64,000 bases of DNA from Verminephrobacter eiseniae EF01-2 (lineage in GTDB: Bacteria; Pseudomonadota; Gammaproteobacteria; Burkholderiales; Burkholderiaceae_C): positions 3,224,001 through 3,288,000 of the forward strand of contig NC_008786.1 in assembly GCF_000015565.1 (NCBI RefSeq), read 5' to 3'. The notes below the pieces were generated by a model. The model was not told where the DNA came from, searched no databases, and saw only the letters and a program-made list of their open reading frames with translations. Positions 9,836 to 17,837 of this stretch are shown here, one piece after another. Numbering within the stretch: the first letter of the stretch is position 1; each line of letters starts with the position of its first letter. Made by a program: the position numbers and the translations under genes.

Positions 9836-10747
9836 TCAAGGGCCGGCCTGCGACGACAGCGCCCGGGCCAGCCAATCTGCCACCCCGCGCGCGCTGCGGA
9901 AATCGGCCACGGAGCGCGCCACCATGCCCGGATACGCCTGCATGAACATCTCGCTGAGCGAGCGGCCCGGGCCCAGTTCCAGAACGACACGCACGCCCGA
10001 CTCGACGATGGCGCGCATGCAGTCCTCCCAGCGGATGGTTTCCGACACCGCGCGCTGCAGCGCCTCCGGCGCGTCGGCGCCGCGCCGGCAGCACCGCCCG
10101 TCGATGCCGCGCAGCACCGGCGCCGTGGGTTCATTCATCGGGCGCCTGGCCAGCCACGCGCCGAATGCGCGCGCTGCGTCACCGAGCAGCGCCGTGTGCG
10201 ACGGCACCTGCACTTCGAGCCTGCGGGTCCAGGCGCCGCGCGCCCTCAGCCGCGCCTGCGCCGCGACCAGGTCGGCGTCGGCGCCGGCGAGCACGGCGTG
10301 GTCGCTGTCATTGACGATGGCCAGGTGCGTTCCGCTGGCGAGCGACGTCAGGGTCTCGACCGGCAGGCCGCGGACGGCGAGCATGCCGCAGCCCGGTGGG
10401 GTGTGCCGGTCCATCAGTCGTGCCCGCACCGCCGCCGCCTCGGCGGCGCACGGCGGCTCCCAGGCGCCGGCGCAGCCCCAGGCCGACAGCTCGCCGACGC
10501 TATAGCCGGCGTACAGCGCCGGTGGCGGCAACTGCGGCTGCAAGACCGCCCAGTTCGCGCTGGCCAGCGCCACCAGCGCCGGCTGCGCGAAGGCGTTGTC
10601 GAACAGGCCCTGACCCTGCCGCGCCCGCGCGACCAAGTCGCCGAAGGACTGCAGCACCGCAGCGCCACGCGGATCGGCTGCGGCGAAGTCGAACATGGTG
10701 GGCGACTGGTTGGCCTGGCCCGGGCAGACGATGGCGTACTGGCGCAT
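9836..10747 (-). CDS. mdcH: Malonate decarboxylase malonyl-CoA:ACP transacylase subunit
   Basis: 303 residues of the acyltransferase fold: an N-terminal CPGQ loop (8-11) and the nucleophile Ser83 in GYSVGELSAWG. MdcH charges the acyl-carrier subunit MdcC with malonate, priming the enzyme cycle. The length is close to known MdcH. It is the last gene of the mdc set, six bases after mdcB. Confidence 0.9.
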   Translation of the reverse strand: MRQYAIVCPGQANQSPTMFDFAAADPRGAAVLQSFGDLVARARQGQGLFDNAFAQPALVALASANWAVLQPQLPPPALYAGYSVGELSAWGCAGAWEPPCAAEAAAVRARLMDRHTPPGCGMLAVRGLPVETLTSLASGTHLAIVNDSDHAVLAGADADLVAAQARLRARGAWTRRLEVQVPSHTALLGDAARAFGAWLARRPMNEPTAPVLRGIDGRCCRRGADAPEALQRAVSETIRWEDCMRAIVESGVRVVLELGPGRSLSEMFMQAYPGMVARSVADFRSARGVADWLARALSSQAGP

Positions 10748-10752
10748 GCGGC

Positions 10753-11757
10753 TCAGCCTTCGGCGGCGTGCACGAAAAGGCAGACGGCGAGCAGATCGGC
10801 GCTGCCTCCGGGGCTGAGCCAGCGCTCACGGAAGGCCAGGTGCAGGTCCGTCGCCCGTCGTTGCCAGCGCGCTTGGAACACGCCGCCGTCGGCCAGAAAG
10901 CGGGTTGCCTGCACGCGCGCGTAGGCCAGACCTTCGCGGCCGCCACGGTGCAGCAAGTTGGTGTCGTCCAGATGCCCGAGCAGCGCAAAGAATGCCTGCA
11001 CGCGGGCTTGGTTCGGCGCGGCCGAGCGCGCCAGCGCAGCGCGGTAGGCCGGCAGTGCGACCCGGTACACCGACGGAAACCCGGCCGCAGCCTGCGCCTG
11101 CGCGCCACCGACGCCGTACCGCGCACTGGCACGGCTGCCGTGGCTGGGTGCGGCGCCGTTGCCGCAGGTCGCCGCAGCGCTGGCGCCGTCGATGGCCGCA
11201 GGGCGGTTGCCATCGGGCGCCGTCGGGCGGCTGCCGTGGATCGCCGCCGGGTGGTTGTCATCGAGCGCCGCCGGGCGGTTGCCATCGATCGCCGCCAGGC
11301 GGCGCTGGGCAGCAATGTCTGCGCCCCAGCGGCGGCGCACGATCTCGCCCAGGGATGGAGCCGGGGCGGCAGCGTGCTGCGCTGCACGGTGGCCTGCCGC
11401 CGCCGCCAGCAGCCCCAGGTGAAAGATCGCGCCGCGGTGCGTGTTGACCCCATGCGTCGCGCGCAGCATGCGCTGCTCGGCCGCGATGCCCAAGGCTTTG
11501 AGCGTGTCGAACGCGGCCCCGCAGGCGCCGACCCGGGCGCAGTCCTCGAAGTAGCGGCGCAGCGCCAGCGTGCTGCGCACCAAGGTCGTCGCATCCATGT
11601 CGCGATGGCTGCCGCTGTCGACCAGGCTTACCAGTCCGGGCTTGGGATAGGTCCGCAGTTCGCCCAGCAGCGCCTGCACTGCCAGGTTGCGCAGGGCCTG
11701 GGCCTGGGCCTGGCGGGGCCGGGCCTGCGCCGGGTCGGCGGCGCATGGCCGGGTCAT
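10753..11757 (-). CDS. mdcB: Triphosphoribosyl-dephospho-CoA synthase, with internal repeat
   Basis: 334 residues. MdcB/CitG makes the prosthetic-group precursor of the malonate decarboxylase carrier protein. Conserved segments include ELRTYPKPGLVSLVDSGSH near residue 35, the ATHGVNTHRGAIFHLGLL region, LLGHLDDTNLLHRGG, and SPGGSADLL near the end. In the middle is a low-complexity insertion made from repeats of eight residues (AAIDGNRP-like), encoded by a 24-bp tandem repeat, which makes the protein longer than usual. The start at 11757 overlaps the mdcG stop (ATGA), so coupling decides the start. Confidence 0.88.
   Translation of the reverse strand: MTRPCAADPAQARPRQAQAQALRNLAVQALLGELRTYPKPGLVSLVDSGSHRDMDATTLVRSTLALRRYFEDCARVGACGAAFDTLKALGIAAEQRMLRATHGVNTHRGAIFHLGLLAAAAGHRAAQHAAAPAPSLGEIVRRRWGADIAAQRRLAAIDGNRPAALDDNHPAAIHGSRPTAPDGNRPAAIDGASAAATCGNGAAPSHGSRASARYGVGGAQAQAAAGFPSVYRVALPAYRAALARSAAPNQARVQAFFALLGHLDDTNLLHRGGREGLAYARVQATRFLADGGVFQARWQRRATDLHLAFRERWLSPGGSADLLAVCLFVHAAEG
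11190..11300. repeat. 24-bp in-frame tandem repeat inside mdcB
   Basis: About four and a half diverged copies of a 24-mer like GCCGCCGGGCGGTTGCCATC plus GATC. On the mdcB strand each copy encodes eight residues of the form AAIDGNRP. The frame is kept through all units. It lies between conserved blocks of the protein. Confidence 0.85.
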
Positions 11758-12512
11758 GGCGTGGCCTGATGGGGCCATGCAGCCCACACTGCCGGGCGCG
11801 GCCACAGGCTCGCTCCCCGGTCCGATTTGACGAGTATCTGCGGCCCCGGCAAGGCCAGTTCACGCCACGCCACGGCGGCGCCCGAGGGCAGTTCGATCTC
11901 GCCGTCGAGGCGCACGGACCCGGCCTCCTCGACCGCTGCCACCCAGTCCAGCCAGCGCCGTGCCTGGCTGGCAGACGCTGGCCGCGCCAGCAGGTCGAGG
12001 TCGGAGCGTTCGTGCAGATAGCGGGCTGCGGCCGCATGACAGCTTGGCCTCGGGCCAGACGCGCTGTCGGAGTGTTCGTGCCAATGGCTGTCTGCGGCCG
12101 CGTGCTGCCAGAAGACCGAGCCGTACACCGCCAGCGGCATCGGCATCGGCGTGTCTGCGTCGAATTCCAACAGGCGCGCAGCCACGCCGCGCATCGCCTG
12201 CGGCAGCGCGGGCAGCGCGGCGCGCAACGGCAACGGCTCTTGCACCCGGACGATGGACTGCGGCGCAACGCAGCAGGACAGCCGCACGGCCGCCGTGCCG
12301 TCCTGCGCGCGGGCAAGAGCGAGGCCGAGCGGGCGCCAGCCGGGAATGTCATCGGCGTTTGCGCTGCGCCCGACGACGGCAAGCCCCTGCTGCGCGCGCG
12401 CGATGAATGCCTGCACCGCGCCGGCGCCGGTGCCGGCGCGCATGTCCTGCGCGCGCAACGCTGGCGCCAGCCAGACGCGCCGGTGACGCCATGGTGCGCA
12501 AGCAGTCCGCAT
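11754..12512 (-). CDS. mdcG: Malonate decarboxylase holo-ACP synthase (phosphoribosyl-dephospho-CoA transferase)
   Basis: 252 residues. MdcG attaches the phosphoribosyl-dephospho-CoA group to the MdcC carrier. It shows the nucleotidyltransferase-like signature YGSVFWQ followed by RSDLDLL, where the Asp residues bind metal. Between these lies an insertion of about 22 residues that looks like a diverged copy of the following segment (HEHSD versus HERSD), explained by a 66-bp tandem duplication. The ATG at 12512 comes 15 bases after mdcE, and the stop overlaps mdcB. Confidence 0.85.
   Translation of the reverse strand: MRTACAPWRHRRVWLAPALRAQDMRAGTGAGAVQAFIARAQQGLAVVGRSANADDIPGWRPLGLALARAQDGTAAVRLSCCVAPQSIVRVQEPLPLRAALPALPQAMRGVAARLLEFDADTPMPMPLAVYGSVFWQHAAADSHWHEHSDSASGPRPSCHAAAARYLHERSDLDLLARPASASQARRWLDWVAAVEEAGSVRLDGEIELPSGAAVAWRELALPGPQILVKSDRGASLWPRPAVWAAWPHQATP
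12001..12120. repeat. 66-bp diverged tandem duplication inside mdcG
   Basis: The block starting TCGGAGCGTTCGTG at 12001 recurs 66 bases later at 12067 (TCGGAGTGTTCGTG), with GCTGCGGCCGC-like sequence at matching positions in each. The offset is 22 codons, so the mdcG frame is preserved. The copies differ at many positions, so the duplication is not recent. Confidence 0.7.
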
Positions 12513-12527
12513 CAGACGCTGGCTCGT

Positions 12528-13565
12528 TCAGGGGGCCGACAGCATGGCCGCGATGACCGGCCCGGCATGGGTGCGACCGCCCCGCGCGGCGCCCAGCCTG
12601 GCGCGCGCGTCGCCGCCGGCCGGCAATTGCAGCGCGCGCGCCAGATGCGCGGCCAGATCTGCATCCCATACCTCCTCGATCGCGCCGAGCCGTTGGTAGT
12701 TGTCGACGCCAGGGCCGAAGATCGCCGATGTGCGGCACAGCGCCTGCAAGTCGTCGATCGCGATCCGGGTGATCCGCGCCATCGCGGGCAGCGCCATCAC
12801 GCGGATTTGTGCATCGGCCAGCGCGTAGCAGCGGTCGGCGATCATGCCGAGCGACAAAAAGCCGCCGCTGACCGCTGCGCCATAGACCAGGCTCAGCAGC
12901 AGATGGCCGCGCGCGCGTGCCAGTTCGAAGCAATGGGCCAGATGCGCCAGGTAGCCGGCGTTGCCCAGCAGTTCGTCGCGCCGTGACAACTGCTGGCCTT
13001 GCGTGTCCACCAGCATCAGGATCGGCCGCTGCGGGTGGTTTTCGACGACCCGCAGCACCTCGGCGGCCAGCGCGAGCGCCAGATCGACGCCGATGGCCGC
13101 GCCGTCGCGCGTGCCGATGATCGCCACCCGGCCTGGTGTCGCGTCACCGATCATCTGTCGGTCTGCGCTGGCCATCGCAGCGCATCGCGGCGTTGCATCG
13201 CTTGCCAATACGCTCGGTATTGGCTGCGCGCTGCGTCTTGCGCTGCGCTCCGATGGCTGCGCGCAGCCTACGACATCTGATCCGTGACGCGACACCAGTG
13301 TCGCGTCACCGATCATCTGTCGGTCTGCGCTGGCCATCGAAGCGCATCGCGGCGTTGCATCGCTTGCCAATACGCTCGGTATTGGCTGCGCGATGCGCCT
13401 TGCGCTGCGCTCCGATGGCTGCGCGCAGCCTACGACATCTGATCCGTGACGCGACACTGGTGCGCTGATGCCGGTGCCGCGCACCAGGCGGGGGTCGCCG
13501 GCATCTGCGGCTATGTCATGGCCGGCGGGGAACAATCGGTCGCACAGGGCCAGCACCTCAGTCAT
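12528..13565 (-). CDS. mdcE: Malonate decarboxylase gamma subunit with a 108-residue in-frame insertion
   Basis: MdcE is the second carboxyltransferase-fold subunit; with MdcD it decarboxylates malonyl-S-MdcC. The normal protein is recognisable as about 36 N-terminal residues, then GRVAIIGTRDGAAIGVD and, later, YGAAVSGGFLSLGMIADR and the MARITR segment. Between residue 36 and the core lie 108 extra residues from two tandem palindromic elements (13137-13456), read without a stop. Without them the protein is 237 residues. The insert falls before the core fold, so the subunit could still work. It overlaps mdcD by eight bases. Confidence 0.9.
   Translation of the reverse strand: MTEVLALCDRLFPAGHDIAADAGDPRLVRGTGISAPVSRHGSDVVGCAQPSERSARRIAQPIPSVLASDATPRCASMASADRQMIGDATLVSRHGSDVVGCAQPSERSARRSAQPIPSVLASDATPRCAAMASADRQMIGDATPGRVAIIGTRDGAAIGVDLALALAAEVLRVVENHPQRPILMLVDTQGQQLSRRDELLGNAGYLAHLAHCFELARARGHLLLSLVYGAAVSGGFLSLGMIADRCYALADAQIRVMALPAMARITRIAIDDLQALCRTSAIFGPGVDNYQRLGAIEEVWDADLAAHLARALQLPAGGDARARLGAARGGRTHAGPVIAAMLSAP
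13137..13294 (+). mobile_element. Palindromic CYRG element, copy 2 (158 bp, tandem)
   Basis: The left flank is CTGG (13133-13136) and the right flank is CCAG (13295-13298), shared with copy 3. It contributes 54 codons to mdcE when read on the minus strand (VSRHGSDVVGC and onwards), with no stop. Confidence 0.95.
13299..13456 (+). mobile_element. Palindromic CYRG element, copy 3 (158 bp, tandem)
   Basis: It follows copy 2 after the shared CCAG; the right flank is CTGG (13457-13460), matching the outer left CTGG. It differs from copy 2 at only a few positions. The outer CTGG pair fits a target duplication for the whole tandem. Together copies 2 and 3 add 324 bp, exactly 108 codons. Confidence 0.95.
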
Positions 13566-14451
13566 CGCAGCGCTCCCGCAGGGTGTCGGCCAGTGCGACG
13601 AAGTCCTGCTCGTCGAGCATCGGCAGGCCGGCCGGATCGGCCACGCCGAGCAAGGCCCAGACTTCGGTGGCGTCGGACGCGCCGCCGAAGCGGCGCAGCC
13701 GCCGGGCCAGTGCCGCGTGCTCGCGCTGCACCGTCTCCAGCGTCAGCGGCGCCGGGCGCTCGATCAGCACGGCGACCGCGCGGCGCAGATCAGCGATGCT
13801 GTCCAGCGCGAAACTGCTGGCCTCCCCGATCAGGTAGCGGTGCTTGCCGCCCATGGTGCGCCAGACCAGCGCCCGGTCGCTGGCGTCGAACTCCTCGACG
13901 CCCTGTTGCGACTCTATGACCTCGGGGCCTGACACGGAATGGCGCCCCTCCTCGGTCATCACGATATGGTCGCAGCTACGGGCGACGATGCCCAGGCCGC
14001 CGTAGCAGCCGTTGGCGCCGGCGCAGACGGCGATGACCGGCACGCCGGCGGCACGGGCCTGGAACAGCGCGCGCTGGATCTCCGAGATCGCGATCAGGCC
14101 GGCGTTGGCCTCGTGCAGCCGCACGCCACCGGTGTCCCACAGCAGCACGACCGCGTCGGGCCGATCCCGGGCGGCACGCAGCAGCAGCCCGGTCAGTTTG
14201 GCGCCATGCACCTCGCCCACCGAGCCGCCCATGAACGCCGGCTCTTCGGCGGCGAACAGCACCGGCCGGCCATCGAGGCGCGCGCTGCCCGTCATCACGC
14301 CGTCGTCGAGCGCGACCGGCATGCCCAAAGCGGCCAGATGCGGGCTGGTGACGCGCGCCTGGGGCGGCAGGATCTCGACCACCGTGCCGTCGTCGAAAAG
14401 ACCGCGCACGCGCTGCCGGGCATTGGATTCGTAGTAGCTCGCCGCCGGCAT
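13558..14451 (-). CDS. mdcD: Malonate decarboxylase beta subunit
   Basis: 297 residues of the carboxyltransferase (crotonase-like) fold. Features: YYESNARQRVRGLFD at the start, AEEPAFMGGSVGEVHGAKL, LLWDTGGVRLHEANAGL, and GANGCYGGLGIVARSCDHIV, the oxyanion-hole Gly-rich region. It decarboxylates the malonyl thioester carried by MdcC together with MdcE. It begins one base after mdcC ends and overlaps mdcE at its stop. Confidence 0.93.
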   Translation of the reverse strand: MPAASYYESNARQRVRGLFDDGTVVEILPPQARVTSPHLAALGMPVALDDGVMTGSARLDGRPVLFAAEEPAFMGGSVGEVHGAKLTGLLLRAARDRPDAVVLLWDTGGVRLHEANAGLIAISEIQRALFQARAAGVPVIAVCAGANGCYGGLGIVARSCDHIVMTEEGRHSVSGPEVIESQQGVEEFDASDRALVWRTMGGKHRYLIGEASSFALDSIADLRRAVAVLIERPAPLTLETVQREHAALARRLRRFGGASDATEVWALLGVADPAGLPMLDEQDFVALADTLRERCDD

Positions 14452-14452
14452 T

Positions 14453-14764
14453 TCAGGCCCTCAGTTCTTCGGCCGCCTGCGCCAGCCGCAGCGCCACCAC
14501 GGCGGGCGTGGCGCCCGCGTCGTTGATCGTCACCAGCAGGTCGCCGGTGCGCTGGCGCGCGGCGAAGTCGGCGAGCACGGCGCGCCAGGTGGCGTCAAAG
14601 CCCGCGATCGGGGTGTCGACGACGAAGCGGATGATCCCGGCCAGCGGGCGCGGCTCGAACAGCGCCTCCAGGTTCCCCGAACCGACGACGCCGACCAGCA
14701 CTGGCGCCGACGCCGGCGCCGCTGCCGACGGGAAAGGGCCGAACTCGTATTCCAGATGCTCCAT
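14453..14764 (-). CDS. mdcC: Malonate decarboxylase acyl carrier protein (delta subunit)
   Basis: 103 residues. The VGSGNLE motif holds Ser29, the expected attachment point for the triphosphoribosyl-dephospho-CoA prosthetic group made by MdcB and loaded by MdcG. Length and motif match MdcC; it is not a phosphopantetheine ACP. It carries malonyl and acetyl thioesters between MdcA, MdcD/E and MdcH. Confidence 0.93.
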   Translation of the reverse strand: MEHLEYEFGPFPSAAAPASAPVLVGVVGSGNLEALFEPRPLAGIIRFVVDTPIAGFDATWRAVLADFAARQRTGDLLVTINDAGATPAVVALRLAQAAEELRA

Positions 14765-14785
14765 CGCCGTGTCTCCGTCACCCCG

Positions 14786-16450
14786 TCACCAGTGCCGAAA
14801 GCGCTTGGGCGGATCGTAGAGGCCGCCCGAGCAGCGTACCAAGTCCTTGATCGACCTGGCGGCCAGCAGGTCGCGCGTGGCCAGGCGCGCGTCGATGCCC
14901 AGGTCTTCGGGGCGTTGCACGATGCCGCGGCCACGCAGGTTTTCCACCACGCGCCGGTCGCGCGCCAGGCCCACCGGCGTGTAGCCGGCAACGCCGCGAA
15001 TCGCCTGCTCGCGCTCGGCGGGCGTGGCGCAGCGATGCAGGTGCGCGATGCCTTCCTCGGTGACGATGTGGGTCAGGTCGTCGCCGTAGACCATCACCGG
15101 CGGCAGGGCCAGATCGAAGTCCTGCTGCAGGCGCCAGGCGTCGAGCCGCTCGACAAAGGTGGGCTGCATCTTCTCGCGAAAGCTCTGGACCAATTGCACT
15201 ACCAGCTTGCGCCCACGCGGCATGCGCGACTGCCCGTCGGCGCTCTCGGCCCCGGCCTTGAGCCAGGCCGGGCTGGCGTGCCGGCGGCCACGCGCCTGGC
15301 TGCCGAAGTTGGGCGCGCCGCCAAAGCCGGTAATGCGGTCGAGCGTGGCGGTCGATGAGTTGCCCTCCAGATCGATCTGCAGCGTGGAGCCGATGAACAG
15401 GTCGGCGTAATGGCCGGCGAGCTGGCAAAAGACGCGGTTCGAGCGCATCGACCCGTCGGGGCCGGTGAAGAAGATATCCGAGCGCTGCTCGATATAGCGC
15501 TCCATGCCCGGCTCGGAGCCGGCGCAGTGGATGCTCTTGATGAAACCGGCCTCGATCGCCGGGATCAGCGTGGGGCATGGGTTGACGCTCATGTATTCGC
15601 AGATCCGGCCCTTGAGGCCCAGCGAATCGGCATAGGTGGGCAGGATCAGTTCGATCGCCGCAGTGTCGAATCCGATGCCATGGTTCAGACGCCGCACCTG
15701 GTATGGCGCATACAGGCCCTTGATGACCATCATCGCCATCAGGATCTGCACCTCGCCGATCTGCGCCGGGTCGCGCGTGAAGATCGGCTCGATATGGTGC
15801 GGGCTGGGCGCTTCGAGCACGAACGAGACCCAGTCGGCCGGCACATCGACGCGCGGCACGCGATCGACGAGCTCGTTGACCTGCGCAATCACGATGCCGC
15901 TCTTGAACGCCGTCGCCTCCACCACCGCAGGGGTGTCCTCGGTGTTCGGGCCGGTGTAGAGATTGCCCGCCCTGTCCGCGCTCTGCGCCGCGACGAACGC
16001 GACACGCGGCGTCAGGTCGACAAAGTAGCGGCTGTACAGCTCCAGGTAGGTGTGGATCGCGCCGACCTGTATCCGGCCCTGCTTGATCAGCCGGCCCATG
16101 CGCACGCCCTGCTCGCCGGAGTAGCAAAAGTCCAGCTTCGTGGCGATGCCGCTGTCGAAGATGTCCAGGTGCGACGCGAGCGCGATGTTCGATTGCACGA
16201 TATGCAGCCCATGCACCCGCGCCGGGTCCACCCGGGCCAGGCCCGCCGACAGGAAGTCGGCGTGCTTTTGGTTGTTGCCTTCGATGCAGACGCGGTCGCC
16301 CGGCCGCAGCAGGGCCTCGAGCAGCGCCACCAGTTGCCCTGCCGCCACCTGCTTGCCGCAGGCCAGATGCGCCGCGCGCGCGAGCCGCTCGGCGCGGTCC
16401 TCGGCGAGTTGGTTCCAGCGCTGCGGGGGTGGTCGGGAAATGGCGTTCAT
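14786..16450 (-). CDS. mdcA: Malonate decarboxylase alpha subunit (acetyl-S-ACP:malonate ACP transferase)
   Basis: 554 residues of the CoA-transferase superfamily. It swaps acetate for malonate on the MdcC thioester. Landmarks include GDRVCIEGNNQKHADFLS near the N-terminus, FVAAQSADRAGNLYTGPNTED, EYMSVNPCPTLIPAI, LEGNSSTATLDRITGFGGAP, and VTEEGIAHL near the C-terminus. The start at 16450 (MNAISRPP) matches family length; the longer open frame upstream belongs to the end of the Bug gene region. It is 14 bases after that Bug gene, in the same operon. Confidence 0.93.
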   Translation of the reverse strand: MNAISRPPPQRWNQLAEDRAERLARAAHLACGKQVAAGQLVALLEALLRPGDRVCIEGNNQKHADFLSAGLARVDPARVHGLHIVQSNIALASHLDIFDSGIATKLDFCYSGEQGVRMGRLIKQGRIQVGAIHTYLELYSRYFVDLTPRVAFVAAQSADRAGNLYTGPNTEDTPAVVEATAFKSGIVIAQVNELVDRVPRVDVPADWVSFVLEAPSPHHIEPIFTRDPAQIGEVQILMAMMVIKGLYAPYQVRRLNHGIGFDTAAIELILPTYADSLGLKGRICEYMSVNPCPTLIPAIEAGFIKSIHCAGSEPGMERYIEQRSDIFFTGPDGSMRSNRVFCQLAGHYADLFIGSTLQIDLEGNSSTATLDRITGFGGAPNFGSQARGRRHASPAWLKAGAESADGQSRMPRGRKLVVQLVQSFREKMQPTFVERLDAWRLQQDFDLALPPVMVYGDDLTHIVTEEGIAHLHRCATPAEREQAIRGVAGYTPVGLARDRRVVENLRGRGIVQRPEDLGIDARLATRDLLAARSIKDLVRCSGGLYDPPKRFRHW

Positions 16451-16464
16451 CGCGGGCTGCCGCT

Positions 16465-17451
16465 TCAGCTTTCCTGCGTGATGCCGGCGTCGCGGATCAC
16501 CGCGCCCCATTTCCTGAACTCGTCGCGCGTGAGCTCGCCGACCTCGGCTGGCGTGCGCGGCCGGATGTCGTCATAGCCGAGCTTTTCGAGCTCTTTGGCC
16601 ACCGCCGGGTTGGCCACGATCTTGCGCAACTCGGCCTGGTAGCGGGCCGCCACCGCAGCCGGCAGGCGCGCCGGGGCGACCATCGTAAAACTCAGCGCCG
16701 CGTCGTAGCCGGCCAGACCCTGCTCGGCGAGCGTGGGCACCTCGGGCAGCACGCCCGAACGCCCGGCGGTCGTGACGGCCAGCGCGCGCACCTTGCCGCT
16801 GCCGATCATCGGCAACGCAGGACCGATCGAGGCCATCATCAGCAGCACCTGGCCGCCCACCAAATCGGTCAGCGCCTGGCCTGCACCACGGTACGGCACA
16901 TGGTCCGCCTGCACGCCCGCGCGGCTCTTGAACAGTTCACCGGCCAGATGGTGCACCGAGCCTATGCCCGAACTGGCGTAGCTGTACCTGCCGGGCGCGC
17001 TCTTGAGCAGTCCGATCAGTTCGCCGACGCCGTTCGCCGCAACGCTCGGGTGCACGATCAGCGCCAGGCCGGTGGCGCAGATGTACGACAGCGGCGTGAA
17101 GTCCTTGACCGGGTCGTAGCCGACCTTGCGCAACTGGGGGATGATGACCATCGGCCCGGTGTCGGTCAGGCCTATCGTGTAGCCGTCCGCCGGCGCGTGC
17201 GCGACGAACTCGGCGCCTATCGAAGCGCCGGCGCCGGGCTTGTATTCGTTGATCACCGGCTGGCCGAGCAGGGCCTGGAGATGGCGCCCGATGATGCGGG
17301 CCGTGGCATCGGTGGCGCCGCCCGCGCCGTACCCGAGCACGAGCCGGATCGGCCGCTGCGGAGTCCAGGCGGACTGGGCCTGTGCACGCAGCGGCATCAG
17401 CGCGGCCGCCGCGCTCAGACAGGTCAGCACTCGCCGGCGATCGGAACGCAT
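16465..17451 (-). CDS. Bug-family TTT periplasmic solute receptor, first gene of the mdc operon
   Basis: 328 residues. The signal peptide has twin Arg-rich residues then a hydrophobic core ending AQAQS. Bug-fold marks are PIRLVLGYGAGGATDATAR, GAGASIGAEFVAHAPADGYT and SYASSGIGSVHHLAGELF. These receptors bind carboxylated solutes through the two conserved loops. The start at 17451 has AAGGAGAT upstream. Its position ahead of mdcA suggests it captures malonate or a related acid, but no TctA/TctB membrane pair is nearby, so the transport route is unknown. Confidence 0.9.
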   Translation of the reverse strand: MRSDRRRVLTCLSAAAALMPLRAQAQSAWTPQRPIRLVLGYGAGGATDATARIIGRHLQALLGQPVINEYKPGAGASIGAEFVAHAPADGYTIGLTDTGPMVIIPQLRKVGYDPVKDFTPLSYICATGLALIVHPSVAANGVGELIGLLKSAPGRYSYASSGIGSVHHLAGELFKSRAGVQADHVPYRGAGQALTDLVGGQVLLMMASIGPALPMIGSGKVRALAVTTAGRSGVLPEVPTLAEQGLAGYDAALSFTMVAPARLPAAVAARYQAELRKIVANPAVAKELEKLGYDDIRPRTPAEVGELTRDEFRKWGAVIRDAGITQES

Positions 17452-17504
17452 GGGCTGATCTCCTTTACGGGGCTTCGGGCCTTCGGGCCTTTGGGATAGC
17501 AAAG

Positions 17505-17516
17505 ATATATCAGTTG
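17505..17516 (-). promoter_or_regulatory. Candidate operator CAACTGATATAT upstream of the mdc operon
   Basis: On the minus strand this reads CAACTGATATAT, 54 bases before the ATG of the first mdc operon gene and identical to the motif before the hydroxylase. It lies between the operon and the divergent GntR gene, where an autoregulated repressor would bind. Assignment to that GntR is inference. Confidence 0.5.
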
Positions 17517-17589
17517 CGTACAAAGTCGATCGGTAGTATCCCGCAGGCTGGTTTCATGGGCCTGTGCGCCCGATATCGGCGATGCCTGG

Positions 17590-17747
17590 TGTCGCGTCAC
17601 CGATCATCTGTCGGTCTGCGCTGGCCATCGAAGCGCATCGCGGCGTTGCATCGCTTGCCAATACACTCGGAATTGGCTGCGCGCTGCGCCTTGCGCTGCG
17701 CTCCGATGGCTGCGCGCAGCCTACGACATCTGATCGGTGACGCGACA
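17590..17747 (+). mobile_element. Palindromic CYRG element, copy 4 (158 bp)
   Basis: Flanks are CTGG (17586-17589) and CTGG (17748-17751), an exact 4-bp repeat. It is intergenic, between the mdc operon promoter side and the GntR gene, where it lengthens the shared control region. Confidence 0.95.
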
Positions 17748-17837
17748 CTGGTGGTCGGCCGTCTGCACGAGCCCCGGGCATTCCAGCCACGCCATGGCGA
17801 TGGGATACGATCGATTTTTTCTTCCGGAGTCCAAGCG

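Noticed and set aside
13133..13460. Tandem 160-bp repeats considered as a CRISPR-like array
   Set aside because: Repeats are far too long, with only a 4-bp shared site between them and no variable spacers; the same unit occurs singly elsewhere.
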